Shown: piece after piece, positions 25,230-34,082 of the stretch
How the letters are laid out: each line of letters starts with the position of its first letter
How positions within the stretch are numbered: the stretch's first letter is position 1
DNA from: Daejeonella sp.
Lineage (GTDB): Bacteria; Bacteroidota; Bacteroidia; Sphingobacteriales; Sphingobacteriaceae
Reading direction: 5' to 3'
DNA: 64,000 nucleotides
Assembly (NCBI RefSeq): GCF_030695525.1
Contig: NZ_JAUYSS010000032.1
Coordinates: 1-64,000, forward strand
Made by a program: the position numbers and the translations under genes
The notes under the pieces: generated by a model
The model's input: the letters and a program-made list of their open reading frames with translations, nothing else
Databases searched by the model: none
Told to the model about the DNA's origin: nothing

Positions 25230-28070
25230 TTATTCCTTTTTCGATAACCTTTGCCTGTCCTGTTTTCTGCTTTCACGGATCATATCCTTCATATCATCCA
25301 TTTCAGGACCTTCCTTAAGGGCTTTCCAGTCAAATTTCTCATCATAGGGATCAAGGGCCTTTTGAGGATCGAAAAATCTGCTGTCTGCAGGTATAGCCTT
25401 GTATGGTGTAAAATCAGGAACTTCAGTAAACATATCTGCAAGGTCGCTGGCACCTGCATCATATTGGTTTAGGTAAGGAATACCTAAAATATTCCAAAAA
25501 GTTTTAAATATGCTTCCAAAGCTTGTATGGGTATGGCTTGAATAGTTCCTTTTAGTATAAGGCGAAATTGCCATTAAAATACTCCGGTGAGCATCAATAT
25601 GATCAACGCCATTTTGGGCATCATCCTCGGTTATGATGATAAGCATATTTTTCCAGTAGGGTGTATTGGATAGAAATTCAACAATCCGGCCTACTGCAAG
25701 GTCATTGTCTGCCATGTAACTCTCCCTGAAAGGATAACCCGCTTCCGGACGATCAGCAGCACCATGATCATTTGGAAGGATAACTGTCAAAACAGATGGC
25801 ATTATTTCCTTTCCCAATCCCCATTTTTCATTAAATTCCTTTTCGAAAACACTTACCCTGAATTGATCAGGAATAGCCATATTGTAGGTAGGATAGGTAT
25901 AAGATGTGCGCGAAAACAAAGGTTTGGGCATAGGATAATTAGCAAGGTGTTTAATTCCCCCGTATTTATAATGATCCTTATAATCGCCGGGTTCAAACAT
26001 AACCCCAAAACCGAAATTAAAATAGCCAACCTTATTTCTTTCCATATGCTCCCACATTGAACCCGCTTCATTATAATCTTCAGGATAAATTGCACCCGCC
26101 GAACCATTAATTCCAAGGTTTCCCGGGGCATTCGAATCACTGCGATAGGATCTGTTTGAGCCATATCCTGCAGCCGTTGTAGCCTCCACCCACTGGTTCG
26201 GATAGGTATTCACCAACCAGCGATGCCCATCTGCAGACACATCTGCATCCACATAGAAGTTATCACTGAATGAAAATGTTCTGGCAAGTTTCAGGTGATT
26301 AGGCATGACAGTAGCCGATTCAACCCTTGCAGTTCCTTTACTGTTGCTGAAGGAGACATCTTCCCCATATCTGGCGATTGAAGGATCACCCTTTCCATTT
26401 TTTAGCTGACCAAAAACTTCATCATAGGTACGGTTCTCCTTAGAAATGAACACAATATGTTTAATTGGTGATTCTTTTTGTCCGGGGAAAAGAGGAATTG
26501 GATTGTTATTTCTCCATGAAAAGGAAGTATCGGATGCCTTTCTGAATATAAAATTGTTCTCAATCACCTGCCTGGTCAAATCTCCCAAATCCTTATCATC
26601 AGGAATGTCGCAAACCTGTACTGAGCCAAACATCAGACTACCGATATAGGAACCTGCGGGACCACTTTTAAACGACTCTCCTCCATTCGGGCCACTTCCG
26701 AATCCTTTAGCATTAGAAATGATCAGTTTTTTGTTATCAGGTGATACTTTTAATTTTGCAGGAAACCAGCCTGCAGGAATGTGGCCGATCACTTTTAAGG
26801 TTGGGACATCAATAACTGCAACAGCATTAATGCCGGATTCAGCAACATAAACCCGTTTTTCATCCGGAGAAACTGCTAATCCGAAAGGAATAATCCCTCT
26901 TAGTTTACTTAATCGTTCTTCCGGCGCCAGTTTTATATGAGTTACAATCTTTTGTTTCCGGCTATCGAGTACCGTGATATTATCATTATTTCCATTACTA
27001 ATGAATACATAATTCCCTGCTGAAACTATTGAATTAGGACTTGAGCCACCAACTGCCGGAATCCCATCAACCATTTGTCCCACCATGTTTCCGGTCTTGA
27101 TCTTCGCAATTACAACAGGTTTAAGCGGGTCTTTGACCTGTAAAGCCCATACAGAAAATGCTTTCTCCGACTGCACCGGACCAAGTCCGGGGATCTGAAC
27201 AGTATCAGTCTCAATGCCTTTTTCAGCTTCCGGAGTATCATAGGCAAAACCCGGAGCAGCTATTGACCCTCTTTTCCACTCTCCATTTACTTTCTTTTTG
27301 ATATAACTGTATTCAAACATGCCCACATTGGCCACATAAACTGTTTTTTCATCTTTTGAAAGGCTTATTCCAAAAGGATATCGCCCAACAGGGCTTGAGG
27401 AAATCATTTTTTCCTGCAGCAGGTCGATCGTGATCATTCTGAATCCGATCTGATCTACTGCATAAAGGTAGCGCCCATCTTTCGAGCCGACCATATCCCC
27501 GATATATCCATGTGAATAATCAAATTTGCTGTTTTTAAAACTGCAATTGATTGCTCCGAGAGGTTTTCCGCTTGCAATATCAAATTTGTAGACTTTATTA
27601 CTTTGCCCGCCTGCTACATAGACTGTTTTATTATCCGGCGAGATCACCAGACCCATAAATGCAGATTCAAGTATTCCTGTGTCTCCTTTGGGATTTTCAG
27701 GTACCTGGGTGATTTCTGGGTTTTCTGATAGGATATTTTTAAGGATATTGATTGAGATGGGGTTTGTTCCCGAATTTGCTGTGATTGCAATATTCCCATC
27801 GCTGCTTATCGCCAAGCCGTAGGGGTGAGGAGCGACCATATGAGCTCTGCCCAGGGGACTAATATAGCGTCCATTAGGGATAACTGTCTTGCCATCTTTT
27901 TTGATAGTCACATATTCTTCCCCGGCAGGAGCAGAGATTACGTAATTCGGGAGCTGGGCGAAAAGTGTTCCTGATAATAGTACCTGAACTATCAAAGTAA
28001 AATATGCTTTCAAATTTATCTTAAAACAGTTTGTTAGAGATTTTAAAATCATAAAATTCAGTTTGGACAT
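25230..28070 (-). CDS. YVTN beta-propeller protein fused to an alkaline phosphatase-fold phosphoesterase
   Basis: 946 residues. An exported N-terminus (signal ending LFAQ; a second ATG at 28052 gives a shorter signal) is followed by a YVTN/surface-layer-type propeller with repeated blades such as ISPDNKTVYVAGG, LSKDEKTVYVANVG, VSPDEKRVYVAESG and VSPDNKKLIISNA (about 80-480). Residues from about 540 form a phosphoesterase domain (PF04185 type): HIVFISKENRTYDEVFGQ, then ILPNDHGAADRPEAG and ITEDDAQNGVDHIDAHR with likely metal ligands. The family includes phospholipase C-like and acid phosphatase enzymes. Substrate unknown. Confidence 0.92.
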   Translation of the reverse strand: MSKLNFMILKSLTNCFKINLKAYFTLIVQVLLSGTLFAQLPNYVISAPAGEEYVTIKKDGKTVIPNGRYISPLGRAHMVAPHPYGLAISSDGNIAITANSGTNPISINILKNILSENPEITQVPENPKGDTGILESAFMGLVISPDNKTVYVAGGQSNKVYKFDIASGKPLGAINCSFKNSKFDYSHGYIGDMVGSKDGRYLYAVDQIGFRMITIDLLQEKMISSSPVGRYPFGISLSKDEKTVYVANVGMFEYSYIKKKVNGEWKRGSIAAPGFAYDTPEAEKGIETDTVQIPGLGPVQSEKAFSVWALQVKDPLKPVVIAKIKTGNMVGQMVDGIPAVGGSSPNSIVSAGNYVFISNGNNDNITVLDSRKQKIVTHIKLAPEERLSKLRGIIPFGLAVSPDEKRVYVAESGINAVAVIDVPTLKVIGHIPAGWFPAKLKVSPDNKKLIISNAKGFGSGPNGGESFKSGPAGSYIGSLMFGSVQVCDIPDDKDLGDLTRQVIENNFIFRKASDTSFSWRNNNPIPLFPGQKESPIKHIVFISKENRTYDEVFGQLKNGKGDPSIARYGEDVSFSNSKGTARVESATVMPNHLKLARTFSFSDNFYVDADVSADGHRWLVNTYPNQWVEATTAAGYGSNRSYRSDSNAPGNLGINGSAGAIYPEDYNEAGSMWEHMERNKVGYFNFGFGVMFEPGDYKDHYKYGGIKHLANYPMPKPLFSRTSYTYPTYNMAIPDQFRVSVFEKEFNEKWGLGKEIMPSVLTVILPNDHGAADRPEAGYPFRESYMADNDLAVGRIVEFLSNTPYWKNMLIIITEDDAQNGVDHIDAHRSILMAISPYTKRNYSSHTHTSFGSIFKTFWNILGIPYLNQYDAGASDLADMFTEVPDFTPYKAIPADSRFFDPQKALDPYDEKFDWKALKEGPEMDDMKDMIRESRKQDRQRLSKKE

Positions 28071-28329
28071 TAAAATATAAAACTATGCTATTAACTCTAG
28101 TTTGAGATTAAATGAGTGTGAAGATAATCTTAATTTTTGGTACAAAAGTCCTGTACGATCAGCTATACAGGGAACTATATTTTAAGAGTAGATTTCATTA
28201 ATTTAATTATGATTATTTGGATTATGTAGCCTTAGTTTATTAATTCTGTCGATGAAATACTGCATTATTTAACTCCTGTCATTTGCATTTAAAAATGGGA
28301 TAGCTAAGCAAACTAAATATATAACCCTA

Positions 28330-29037
28330 TCATTTGTTTTCATTGATCTCTTTAAGCAGAACCATCCTTACAAGATACTGATCCATATCGTCTTCATAGA
28401 TCATCTCACACTCCCATCCGGCTTTTTCAGCTATTACCTTTAAGGTGTCGAAATCAACATATAACCACTTAAACCAATTTCCCTTAATCTTTTGATATTC
28501 ATATTGATATGATATTTCACCGTAATAATTACTGGATATGAATTCATCGGGTTTATACAGATAGGCAATATCGGATGAATCGAATATTAGCTGTCCTGTT
28601 GGCAATAATAGATTCTTTATGTAGTCAAGAAAATAGCGCAGACCAGAGATGTCTTCACAGAGCCCGATACCATTCATAAGCAGTAATATGGTATCATATT
28701 TTTCAGAATCGTATTTAAGTATATCTGCATTAACAACCTTTTTAACGCCCCGGTGCTTCATTATTTCACAGGCTTTTGAAGAGATTTCAAGAGCAGTGAC
28801 ATCAATGCCTTTAGACTGCAGAATCAGGGCATGACTGCCAACCCCTGCCCCAATATCCAGAGTTTTTCCCCTGCATAGATCCATAGCGATAATTTCCATT
28901 TCGGGCATGTCAGCTTCGGGTCTGAAGAAAATATCAACAGGCATATCTTCAGGGTGCCCGTAGCTGTTATACAGCCAGAGTTTACTTTTTAGTTTACCCC
29001 GGTATTGATCCAGTAATGCCTGTCCGTAGATATCCAT
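28330..29037 (-). CDS. Class I SAM-dependent methyltransferase
   Basis: 235 residues. The SAM-binding motif I is LDIGAGVGSHALIL (Asp61-Gly67 region), followed by the acidic end of strand 2 (VTALEISSKA) and motif II around YDTILLLMNGIGL. This is a Rossmann-fold methyltransferase with no substrate clue. The single-gene setting adds nothing. It is cytoplasmic. Confidence 0.85.
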   Translation of the reverse strand: MDIYGQALLDQYRGKLKSKLWLYNSYGHPEDMPVDIFFRPEADMPEMEIIAMDLCRGKTLDIGAGVGSHALILQSKGIDVTALEISSKACEIMKHRGVKKVVNADILKYDSEKYDTILLLMNGIGLCEDISGLRYFLDYIKNLLLPTGQLIFDSSDIAYLYKPDEFISSNYYGEISYQYEYQKIKGNWFKWLYVDFDTLKVIAEKAGWECEMIYEDDMDQYLVRMVLLKEINENK

Positions 29038-29283
29038 GTATATTTTGTCACAGAATCAATCCTGTACAAATTGATTCTTAATCCCGACTTCGTCAAATTT
29101 TTCTAATATTGGATAAAAATACTCCTTATGAATTGTTCTAAATTAAATTTCTGAAAATTCATAAGATTATTTTTGTGTTAATTATTTTGAATATCAATCA
29201 TGGATTTACTAAAAATGTTAGTAAATTAGAAAATAAAATATAAGAGTATTAAAATGATACATCGGATTGTTTAAGCTGAATAT

Positions 29284-30525
29284 ATGTCAACAGAAGTAAA
29301 ATGTCCATCCTGCGGTCACTCGTTCCCACTCGAGGAGGCCATTGGTAAGGAATATGAGCAGGAATTGCGCGATAAGATGATTGCCTGGCAGAAGAAGAAG
29401 GATGAAGAATTTCTTAAAAAGGAAGAGGATTTTAAGGTTCAGCAAAAAGCACTTTCTCTTAAATATGAGCAGCAGCTGGCACAGGAAAAGATCAATCTTG
29501 AGGAAGCGGTTCGTAAAAGTATTGCTGTAGATTTTGAGAATAAACTGAATTTTTTAGAGAATGCCAATAAAGAGAACCAGGAAAAGTTAAAACTGGCAGG
29601 GCAGAAGGAACTGGAATTTTTAAAGAAGGAGCAGGAACTTAAGACCAGGGCAGAAGAAATGGAGATCGAGATTCAGCGAAAAATGCAGACAGAGCGGAAT
29701 CAGATCGTTGAACAGATCAAGAAGCAGGAGCTTGAAAAAAATCAGTTGAAAGAAACTGAACATCAATTGCGTATCAAAGAATTTGAGAAGCAATTGGAAG
29801 ACCAGAAGAAGCTGGTAGATGAAATGCGCCGCAAAGCCGAACAGGGTTCGATGCAGCTGCAGGGTGAGGTTCAGGAATTGATTCTGGAGGAAGTGTTGAG
29901 GGTTACATTCCCATTTGATCAGATTGGTGAAGTTGGAAAAGGCGTTCGCGGTGCCGACTGTATCCAGGTCGTGAGGAATAAATTTGGCCAGGATTGCGGT
30001 AAGATCATTTATGAAAGTAAACGGACCAAGGATTTTGCGAACGACTGGATAGATAAACTTAAAAAGGATATGCGTAAGGAGGGGGTGGATATTGCAGTAA
30101 TTGTAACCCAAACTTACCCTAAAGGAATGAACTGTTTTGGAGAGCGGGATGGTGTATGGATCTGTTCTTTTGAGGAAGTTAAGGCTGTAGCCTACGTTTT
30201 ACGGGATGGCATCCTGAGACTTTATAATTCCTCCAAATCCCAGGAGAACAGGGGCGATAAAATGCATATGCTTTATGATTATCTGACAGGGACTGAGTTT
30301 TCAGAGCAATGGAAGGCCATTCGTGAAGGGTATATGAGTATGCGCTTATCCATTCATCGGGAACGGGATGCGATGGAGAAAATGTGGAAAATGCGTGAAA
30401 AGCAATTGGATAAGGTCTTGCTGAATGCTTCAAGTATTAAAGGTTCTATTGAAGGGATTGCAGGTGCAGATACGATTTCGCTGAGCCTTTCGGATGATGA
30501 AGATGATACTCTGTTGCTTGAATAA
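29284..30525 (+). CDS. DUF2130 family coiled-coil protein with PD-(D/E)XK-like core
   Basis: 413 residues. The start carries a CPSCGHSF knuckle (only one CxxC pair). Residues about 25-195 form a long, highly charged coiled coil. The C-terminal half has the DUF2130 signature: LRVTFPFDQIGEVGKGVRGADCIQ in parts, GKIIYESKRTKDFANDWIDKLK, and VIVTQTYPKGM. The pattern GADCIQV...IIYESKRTK fits the D...(D/E)xK nuclease-like core. Function is not established; DNA binding or degradation is a reasonable guess from the fold. Confidence 0.85.
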   Translation: MSTEVKCPSCGHSFPLEEAIGKEYEQELRDKMIAWQKKKDEEFLKKEEDFKVQQKALSLKYEQQLAQEKINLEEAVRKSIAVDFENKLNFLENANKENQEKLKLAGQKELEFLKKEQELKTRAEEMEIEIQRKMQTERNQIVEQIKKQELEKNQLKETEHQLRIKEFEKQLEDQKKLVDEMRRKAEQGSMQLQGEVQELILEEVLRVTFPFDQIGEVGKGVRGADCIQVVRNKFGQDCGKIIYESKRTKDFANDWIDKLKKDMRKEGVDIAVIVTQTYPKGMNCFGERDGVWICSFEEVKAVAYVLRDGILRLYNSSKSQENRGDKMHMLYDYLTGTEFSEQWKAIREGYMSMRLSIHRERDAMEKMWKMREKQLDKVLLNASSIKGSIEGIAGADTISLSLSDDEDDTLLLE

Positions 30526-30596
30526 TATTTTCAGGGATGCTTATAAAAATGGGAAGGCTTCAGAGTTGTTTGACTCCTCAAATCACTAGCCTAAGA

Positions 30597-31223
30597 TTAT
30601 AAAACCCAAAACTCCCCCAAATACACACTTTCCGATTGCCTGCTCCGGTCGGCAGCGATAAATGCCAGGTAAACATGATAGGGTTTGGACGAAGGATGAA
30701 CCGGTATAAGCACTTCACCGACAGTTCTGTCACTACCATAAATGACACCATAAGGACTATGTTTCTGGTCATAAGCCATTACCATGGCCTGATCCGAAAG
30801 TAGGCCTTGTTTCCATACCGGAGTCCAGCTGATGTGAAAAGTGTTCGGTTCCTGCAGACTGCATTGTATATTTTCAGGAAGCGGTAAATTGCCTGAACTG
30901 ATTTTTACAAGTGAAGGATCAATAATGATTTCACCATCAATAACCTGAATGCAATTTTTCATAAGCCATGATTTGGCTGCTGTAAAACCTTGAAATCGTT
31001 CATTATACCCCTTAAATCCAACTCTTACAAAATCTGTTACAGGATGTAGCCAGGCTTGCGCTGCCGCAAATTTTTTGCGGTTAAGAACTTCGCCTTCTTT
31101 TGGCTTTTTGGTTCTTTTTTTATAGAGCCCCTTCATATATGCTACACCATTTACAGTATAACCAATCACAGAGCCTACCTTTCCTACAAAAGGGCCATTG
31201 ATACCGTTGATTAATCTTGCCAT
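30597..31223 (-). CDS. DUF6266 family protein
   Basis: 208 residues from ATG 31223; the longer frame to 31286 adds residues ahead of the usual family start MARLINGINGPFVGKVG. The N-terminal half (GSVIGYTVNGVAYMKG, KKRTKKPKEGE, NRKKFAAAQAW) is typical of DUF6266, found mainly in Sphingobacteriaceae, often in several copies. The C-terminal half is beta-rich and resembles an Ig-like domain. Function unknown. There is no signal peptide. Confidence 0.82.
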   Translation of the reverse strand: MARLINGINGPFVGKVGSVIGYTVNGVAYMKGLYKKRTKKPKEGEVLNRKKFAAAQAWLHPVTDFVRVGFKGYNERFQGFTAAKSWLMKNCIQVIDGEIIIDPSLVKISSGNLPLPENIQCSLQEPNTFHISWTPVWKQGLLSDQAMVMAYDQKHSPYGVIYGSDRTVGEVLIPVHPSSKPYHVYLAFIAADRSRQSESVYLGEFWVL

Positions 31224-31298
31224 AATTGTTCGGTTTATGTCTATACTGAATATAGGAAAAGTTCCGGATAAATCCAAATTAAACATTTGATAACCAGG

Positions 31299-31383
31299 GA
31301 CTAAACCTGTAGTAAACGCGAATATATTTTTGTTTTATTCGTGTTTTGTCCGCGTTTAGTCCGCGTTTACTCTGTGTTTTTTT
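31299..31383. repeat. 11-bp repeat array, two inverted plus four direct units
   Basis: Units GACTAAACCTG (31299-31309) and TAGTAAACGCG (31310-31320) are reverse complements in type of the direct units CGTGTTTTGTC (31340-31350), CGCGTTTAGTC (31351-31361), CGCGTTTACTC (31362-31372) and TGTGTTTTTTT (31373-31383). AGTAAACGCG and CGCGTTTACT form a perfect 10-bp inverted repeat. The array lies in the divergent spacer between the DUF6266 gene and the degenerate helicase. Confidence 0.75.
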
Positions 31384-31433
31384 ATAATCAGGTACCCATA
31401 TGTCTCTAACATGTCTCATCCAATTAACTTAAT

Positions 31434-31468
31434 ATCTCAATACTCAATACTCTATACTCAATACTATT
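31434..31468. repeat. 7-bp-period repeat array
   Basis: Five units: ATCTCAA, TACTCAA, TACTCTA, TACTCAA, TACTATT. It ends 4 bp before a TAnnTTTG box. Confidence 0.8.
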
Positions 31469-31472
31469 CTGC

Positions 31473-31480
31473 TACCTTTG
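31473..31480 (+). promoter_or_regulatory. Probable -7 box of the degenerate helicase gene
   Basis: TACCTTTG followed by CA is a perfect TAnnTTTG element, 25 bp before the ATG at 31506. The -33 position is occupied by heptad repeats rather than TTTG. Confidence 0.5.
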
Positions 31481-31505
31481 CATTTCAAAATAAAAATCTG
31501 TTTGC

Positions 31506-32804
31506 ATGGTCTTGTTAGAGAAATTAAAGCTGAGTAAGCCCTTAGTCAGAGCAATGACTGATGCGGGTTATTTAGGTCCCAAAGAAATTCAGCTTAAAAC
31601 AATGTCACGCATTCTGGGTGGTCAGGATGTGATCTCAGTAGCACCTGAAGGTTCGGGGAAGACAACAGCTTATGTTTTGGGATCGCTGATGCGCTTAAAA
31701 TATGGCCTGGAAGAAGCGCCACGCGCTTTGGTTCTGGTTCCGGATAAAGATCATGTGTTAGCTGTTATTGAGCGGTTTGAATTATTGAACAGAAATCAGA
31801 CGATACGCATAGTGGGATTATATCCTGAAGCCGGGATGGAGTCGCAGATGGATGCATTAGCCGATGGTGCTGATATTGTGGTTGCAACTCCCGACAGGGC
31901 AAGGGCGATCTATCTCAAGCTCGGTTTGAACCTGAATAAAATCATCATTTTCATTGTGGATGATGCCGCAGAGATCGTTAAACGCGGGATGCAATTACCT
32001 GTTGCAGAACTGGCCAGAAGCATTGTTAAATGTCAGCATCTGGTATTTACTGAGGTTCTGCATGATAAACTGCATCTTTTGATCGATCAGTTTATGATTC
32101 AGCCGGCTTTGATTGAAGTAAATGATCTGGGCGAACCCAAACTGGAAACTATTGATCAGTTGCTTTATAAAGTTCCTGATTTCAAGACAAAAGTAAATTT
32201 GCTCAATCTTCTCCTTCGTGACAAGGATGTATTCAGTAAAGTTGTTGTGTTCGTCAATACCAGACTTACAGCAGAAAAAGTATTCAAGAGCCTTTTTAAA
32301 TACCTTGATAAGGATATTGCGATTTACAAACCATTATTCTTTGATCACCCCGGCTTTGATCTGATTGATGATTTTAAACAAACAGATGATACAAGAGTAT
32401 TGCTTATCGCAGATGATCTGAAAGAATCAATTCAGCTTGATGGAATTCCCTTTATTTTTCATCTGGAAATTCCTGCAGAGGTTGAGACTTTTGTCGGCAG
32501 GATAGTGAAGAGTAAGCCAAATGCTGAAATCGAACAAATGGCAATCAGCTTTTCAACGGATATTGAGCTTGCTTTGATCAAGAAAATTGAGCTTGCTATC
32601 GGTAAGATCCTTCCAATTGCAGAGCTGCCTGAAGATCTTGTGATTGAAAAGGATAAACCCAAAAAGGCTATCAAAACCACAAAAATTAGTCAGGATACCG
32701 AAACATTGAGCGGAGCAGCCTTTCATCCCAAAAAGGAAAGTAATGCTAAAGATTATAATTACAGTTCAAGGGAAAAGGCAAAAATGAAATTTAAGAACAG
32801 ATAA
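31506..32804 (+). CDS. Degenerate DEAD-box helicase paralogue
   Basis: 432 residues with the two-RecA-domain layout of DEAD-box helicases but decayed motifs. The Walker A is APEGSGKT (46-53), so ATP binding may persist. Motif II is DDAA (Asp152-Ala155) instead of DEAD, motif III is TEV instead of SAT, and the HRxGRxxR region reads TFVGRIVK, losing the His and two of three Arg. The frame is intact and long, which argues for selection rather than a pseudogene. The C-terminal tail is basic (KPKKAIKTTK, SSREKAKMKFKNR). It may bind RNA or a partner without unwinding. It has its own TAnnTTTG promoter. Confidence 0.8.
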   Translation: MVLLEKLKLSKPLVRAMTDAGYLGPKEIQLKTMSRILGGQDVISVAPEGSGKTTAYVLGSLMRLKYGLEEAPRALVLVPDKDHVLAVIERFELLNRNQTIRIVGLYPEAGMESQMDALADGADIVVATPDRARAIYLKLGLNLNKIIIFIVDDAAEIVKRGMQLPVAELARSIVKCQHLVFTEVLHDKLHLLIDQFMIQPALIEVNDLGEPKLETIDQLLYKVPDFKTKVNLLNLLLRDKDVFSKVVVFVNTRLTAEKVFKSLFKYLDKDIAIYKPLFFDHPGFDLIDDFKQTDDTRVLLIADDLKESIQLDGIPFIFHLEIPAEVETFVGRIVKSKPNAEIEQMAISFSTDIELALIKKIELAIGKILPIAELPEDLVIEKDKPKKAIKTTKISQDTETLSGAAFHPKKESNAKDYNYSSREKAKMKFKNR

Positions 32805-32956
32805 TCACCTTAATCAGCAAATTCCAAAATCACTTTTGTCCGGGGAAAGTTTTTATTAAGGTTTAGCCCGGCAGCAGAATTGAAACTCTTGCCATATTTA
32901 GGAAAGAGGGTATTTTATTAACAATTGAGCTATTTTAATCTCGGGTATAGGCGTAT

Positions 32957-33186
32957 CGCTCAATAGGGCCCGCCTTTAGGCGGGTTGTAATCGGCGTGAT
33001 TCAATTCGGGCTTCAGCCCCGCATATAGCAGGTTAGAAAATAACGTAAACCGGTGCTTCAGCGCCGACAACATTTAATCGGGCTGAAGCCCGATGCGGGT
33101 GTTCCAGTATAAACGGATTATTTGGGGCTGAAGCCTGGAATATCCTCCTTGTTTACCCCGCTTAAAAGCGGGGCCTATTGAGCGAG
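32957..33186. repeat. 230-bp nested palindromic (MITE-like) element
   Basis: Part of a 502-bp gene-free gap (32805-33306). The outer ends are imperfect inverted repeats of about 28 bp starting CTCAATAGG (32959; reverse CCTATTGAG at 33174-33182). Each end is itself a hairpin: CCCGCC-TTTA-GGCGGG (32969-32984) and CCCCGCTT-AA-AAGCGGGG (33156-33173), with stem changes compensated between them. Four inner hairpins share GCTTCAGC/GCTGAAGC cores, at 33007-33021, 33052-33065, 33077-33094 and 33124-33136, arranged symmetrically. No ORF lies within it. The flanks of the gap are featureless. Confidence 0.75.
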
Positions 33187-33306
33187 TGTGCTAACAGCGG
33201 GGCTTGTTTTTTGAAATCAGGAAATAAAATCGTTCACGATACTTTTTAAAAGCATATTTTTAAACTTTTTATTTTTACCGGACAACAGTGATTCCAAAAT
33301 CAATTT

Positions 33307-34038
33307 ATGAATAAAATTACCCTTATGTTTTTACTGGTATTCACTTGCATCTTTGCCTCTGATCTCAAAGCACAAAAACATCCCAAAAAGATCCTGCTAT
33401 TTTACAAAACAGCCGCTTACAAACATGCTTCCATTCCCGCAGGTATTGCTGCTATAGTAAAACTCGGACAGGAATTTAAATTTCAGACCGACACCAGTAA
33501 TGATTCAAACTTATTTACGATTAATAATCTTAAAAGTTATGATGCTGTGGTGTTTTTAAGCACTTCCGGGGATATGCTGGATAGTTTGCAGCAAAGAGCC
33601 TTCGAATCTTATATTCGAAATGGTGGAGGCTATATGGGTATTCATGGCGCCTCGGCCGGGGGCTATAACTGGCCATGGTACGGTAAACTCGTAGGAGCAA
33701 TTTTTAACGGCCACCCCGTACAACAATTTGCTACTTTCAATGTAATTGACAGAAAGAACAGAGCCACAAGACACCTTCCTGAAAGCTGGAATATCAAGGA
33801 GGAACTCTATAATTTTAAGAATATCAGCAATGATATAAAAGTATTGATTACTGTTGATGAAAGTACCTATAAAGGAGGAACCAATGGTTCTTTTCATCCT
33901 ATGGCATGGTATCGAAAATTTGAAGGAGGAAGGTCATTTTACACTGCACTCGGTCATGCTGATGAAAAATATACGAATCCTTTATTTCTGAAGCATATAC
34001 TGGAAGGAATACGTTATGCGATGGGAGGAGAGAGATAG
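33307..34038 (+). CDS. Exported ThuA-domain protein
   Basis: 243 residues with a Sec signal (to about residue 22, LKAQ). The ThuA-like class I glutamine amidotransferase-related fold is seen in KILLFYKTAAYKHASIPAG, YDAVVFLSTSG, GGGYMGIHGASAG, and HPMAWYRKFEGGRSFYTALGH. Family members occur in carbohydrate loci; their enzymatic activity is not settled, and the Cys nucleophile of amidotransferases is replaced by the GIHGASA segment here. Location: periplasm. Confidence 0.9.
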   Translation: MNKITLMFLLVFTCIFASDLKAQKHPKKILLFYKTAAYKHASIPAGIAAIVKLGQEFKFQTDTSNDSNLFTINNLKSYDAVVFLSTSGDMLDSLQQRAFESYIRNGGGYMGIHGASAGGYNWPWYGKLVGAIFNGHPVQQFATFNVIDRKNRATRHLPESWNIKEELYNFKNISNDIKVLITVDESTYKGGTNGSFHPMAWYRKFEGGRSFYTALGHADEKYTNPLFLKHILEGIRYAMGGER

Positions 34039-34040
34039 GG

Positions 34041-34075
34041 AAGCTTAAAGCTTAAAGTATAAAGCTGAAAGCAAA
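34041..34075. repeat. 7-bp-period repeat array at a convergent junction
   Basis: Five units: AAGCTTA, AAGCTTA, AAGTATA, AAGCTGA, AAGCAAA. It starts 3 bp after the ThuA stop and ends 8 bp before the LytTR regulator stop. Confidence 0.75.
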
Positions 34076-34082
34076 AAATATA

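Noticed and set aside
32957-33186. Possible insertion sequence remnant
   Set aside because: Terminal inverted repeats are present but there is no transposase reading frame or remnant and no clear target duplication; kept only as a MITE-like element.
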